Assembly (NCBI GenBank): GCA_027575805.1 | Contig: JANBPU010000294.1 | Span: 1 to 19,144, forward strand | Direction of reading: 5' to 3' | Length of the DNA stretch: 19,144 bases | Source of the DNA: Mycoemilia scoparia | Lineage: Eukaryota > Kickxellomycota > Kickxellomycetes > Kickxellales > Kickxellaceae | Shown here: positions 19,087-19,144 of the stretch, in pieces | How the letters are laid out: each line of letters begins with the position of its first letter | How positions within the stretch are numbered: the first letter of the stretch is position 1 | Program-made: the position numbers and the translations under genes | The notes under the pieces: model-generated | Told to the model about the DNA's origin: nothing | Database searches by the model: none | Seen by the model: only the letters and a program-made list of their open reading frames with translations

Positions 19087-19144
19087 GTAAATATCAATAT
19101 ATATATATATATATATTGATATTTACCTGTAGAGATGATAGGCA
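19069..19144. repeat. Perfect 76-bp palindrome at the window end
   Basis: The arm 19069-19098 (last 18 bases of UBC9 exon 6 plus the first 12 bases of intron 6) is repeated exactly as its reverse complement at 19115-19144, around a 16-bp AT core (19099-19114). The right arm therefore holds an antisense piece of a conserved exon. Its end coincides exactly with the end of the window. Confidence 0.97.

Overview
The window is AT-rich eukaryotic DNA, most likely from a fungus and perhaps an early-diverging (Mucoromycota/Zoopagomycota-type) lineage. The grounds are short spliceosomal introns of about 95-175 nt with GTAAGT-type donors, a clearly fungal-looking UBC9 (GFYAKP near the N-terminus, VQDLLN near the C-terminus), very many simple repeats, and decayed mobile-element debris between sparse genes. 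The lineage is inferred from sequence character only.

Layout. 1-217 (minus): the 5' end of an unrecognised, GC-richer ORF that leaves the window. 413-1390: small repeat elements (a fragment of a dispersed repeat, a 76-bp inverted-repeat element and two copies of a ~120-bp MITE-like family). 1505-2805 (minus): a two-exon LSM12-type gene with a long Q/N-rich leader. 3121-3360: another dispersed repeat. 3660-4178 (plus): a 172-codon Gag-like ORF, followed at about 4200-4645 by a decayed, frameshifted tandem copy of it. About 6330-7591 (plus): a stop-poor decayed coding region of unknown family. 7592-17212: about 9.6 kb with no intact gene that I can support. It holds microsatellites, a possible Tc1/mariner transposase remnant (11451-11665), a third MITE copy (13441-13592) and an inverted dispersed repeat (about 16850-16955). 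17213-19144: UBC9, the SUMO-conjugating E2.

The main result concerns UBC9. Six exons lie on the plus strand (18075-19086) and give residues 1-137. The seventh and last exon, ending in a stop, lies about 0.8 kb upstream of the ATG on the minus strand (17213-17279). Its splice phase and its protein sequence complete the gene exactly, giving 159 residues. Both broken intron ends stop in self-complementary (AT)n tracts (17334-17355 and 19099-19114), and the window ends in a perfect 76-bp palindrome centred on the second tract. The simplest reading is that the 1.74-kb block 17356-19098 is inverted relative to its true orientation at these tracts, probably by misassembly and less likely by a real inversion. 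UBC9 and LSM12 are separate housekeeping functions (SUMOylation; Lsm/ataxin-2-type RNA regulation), with no operon-like relationship.
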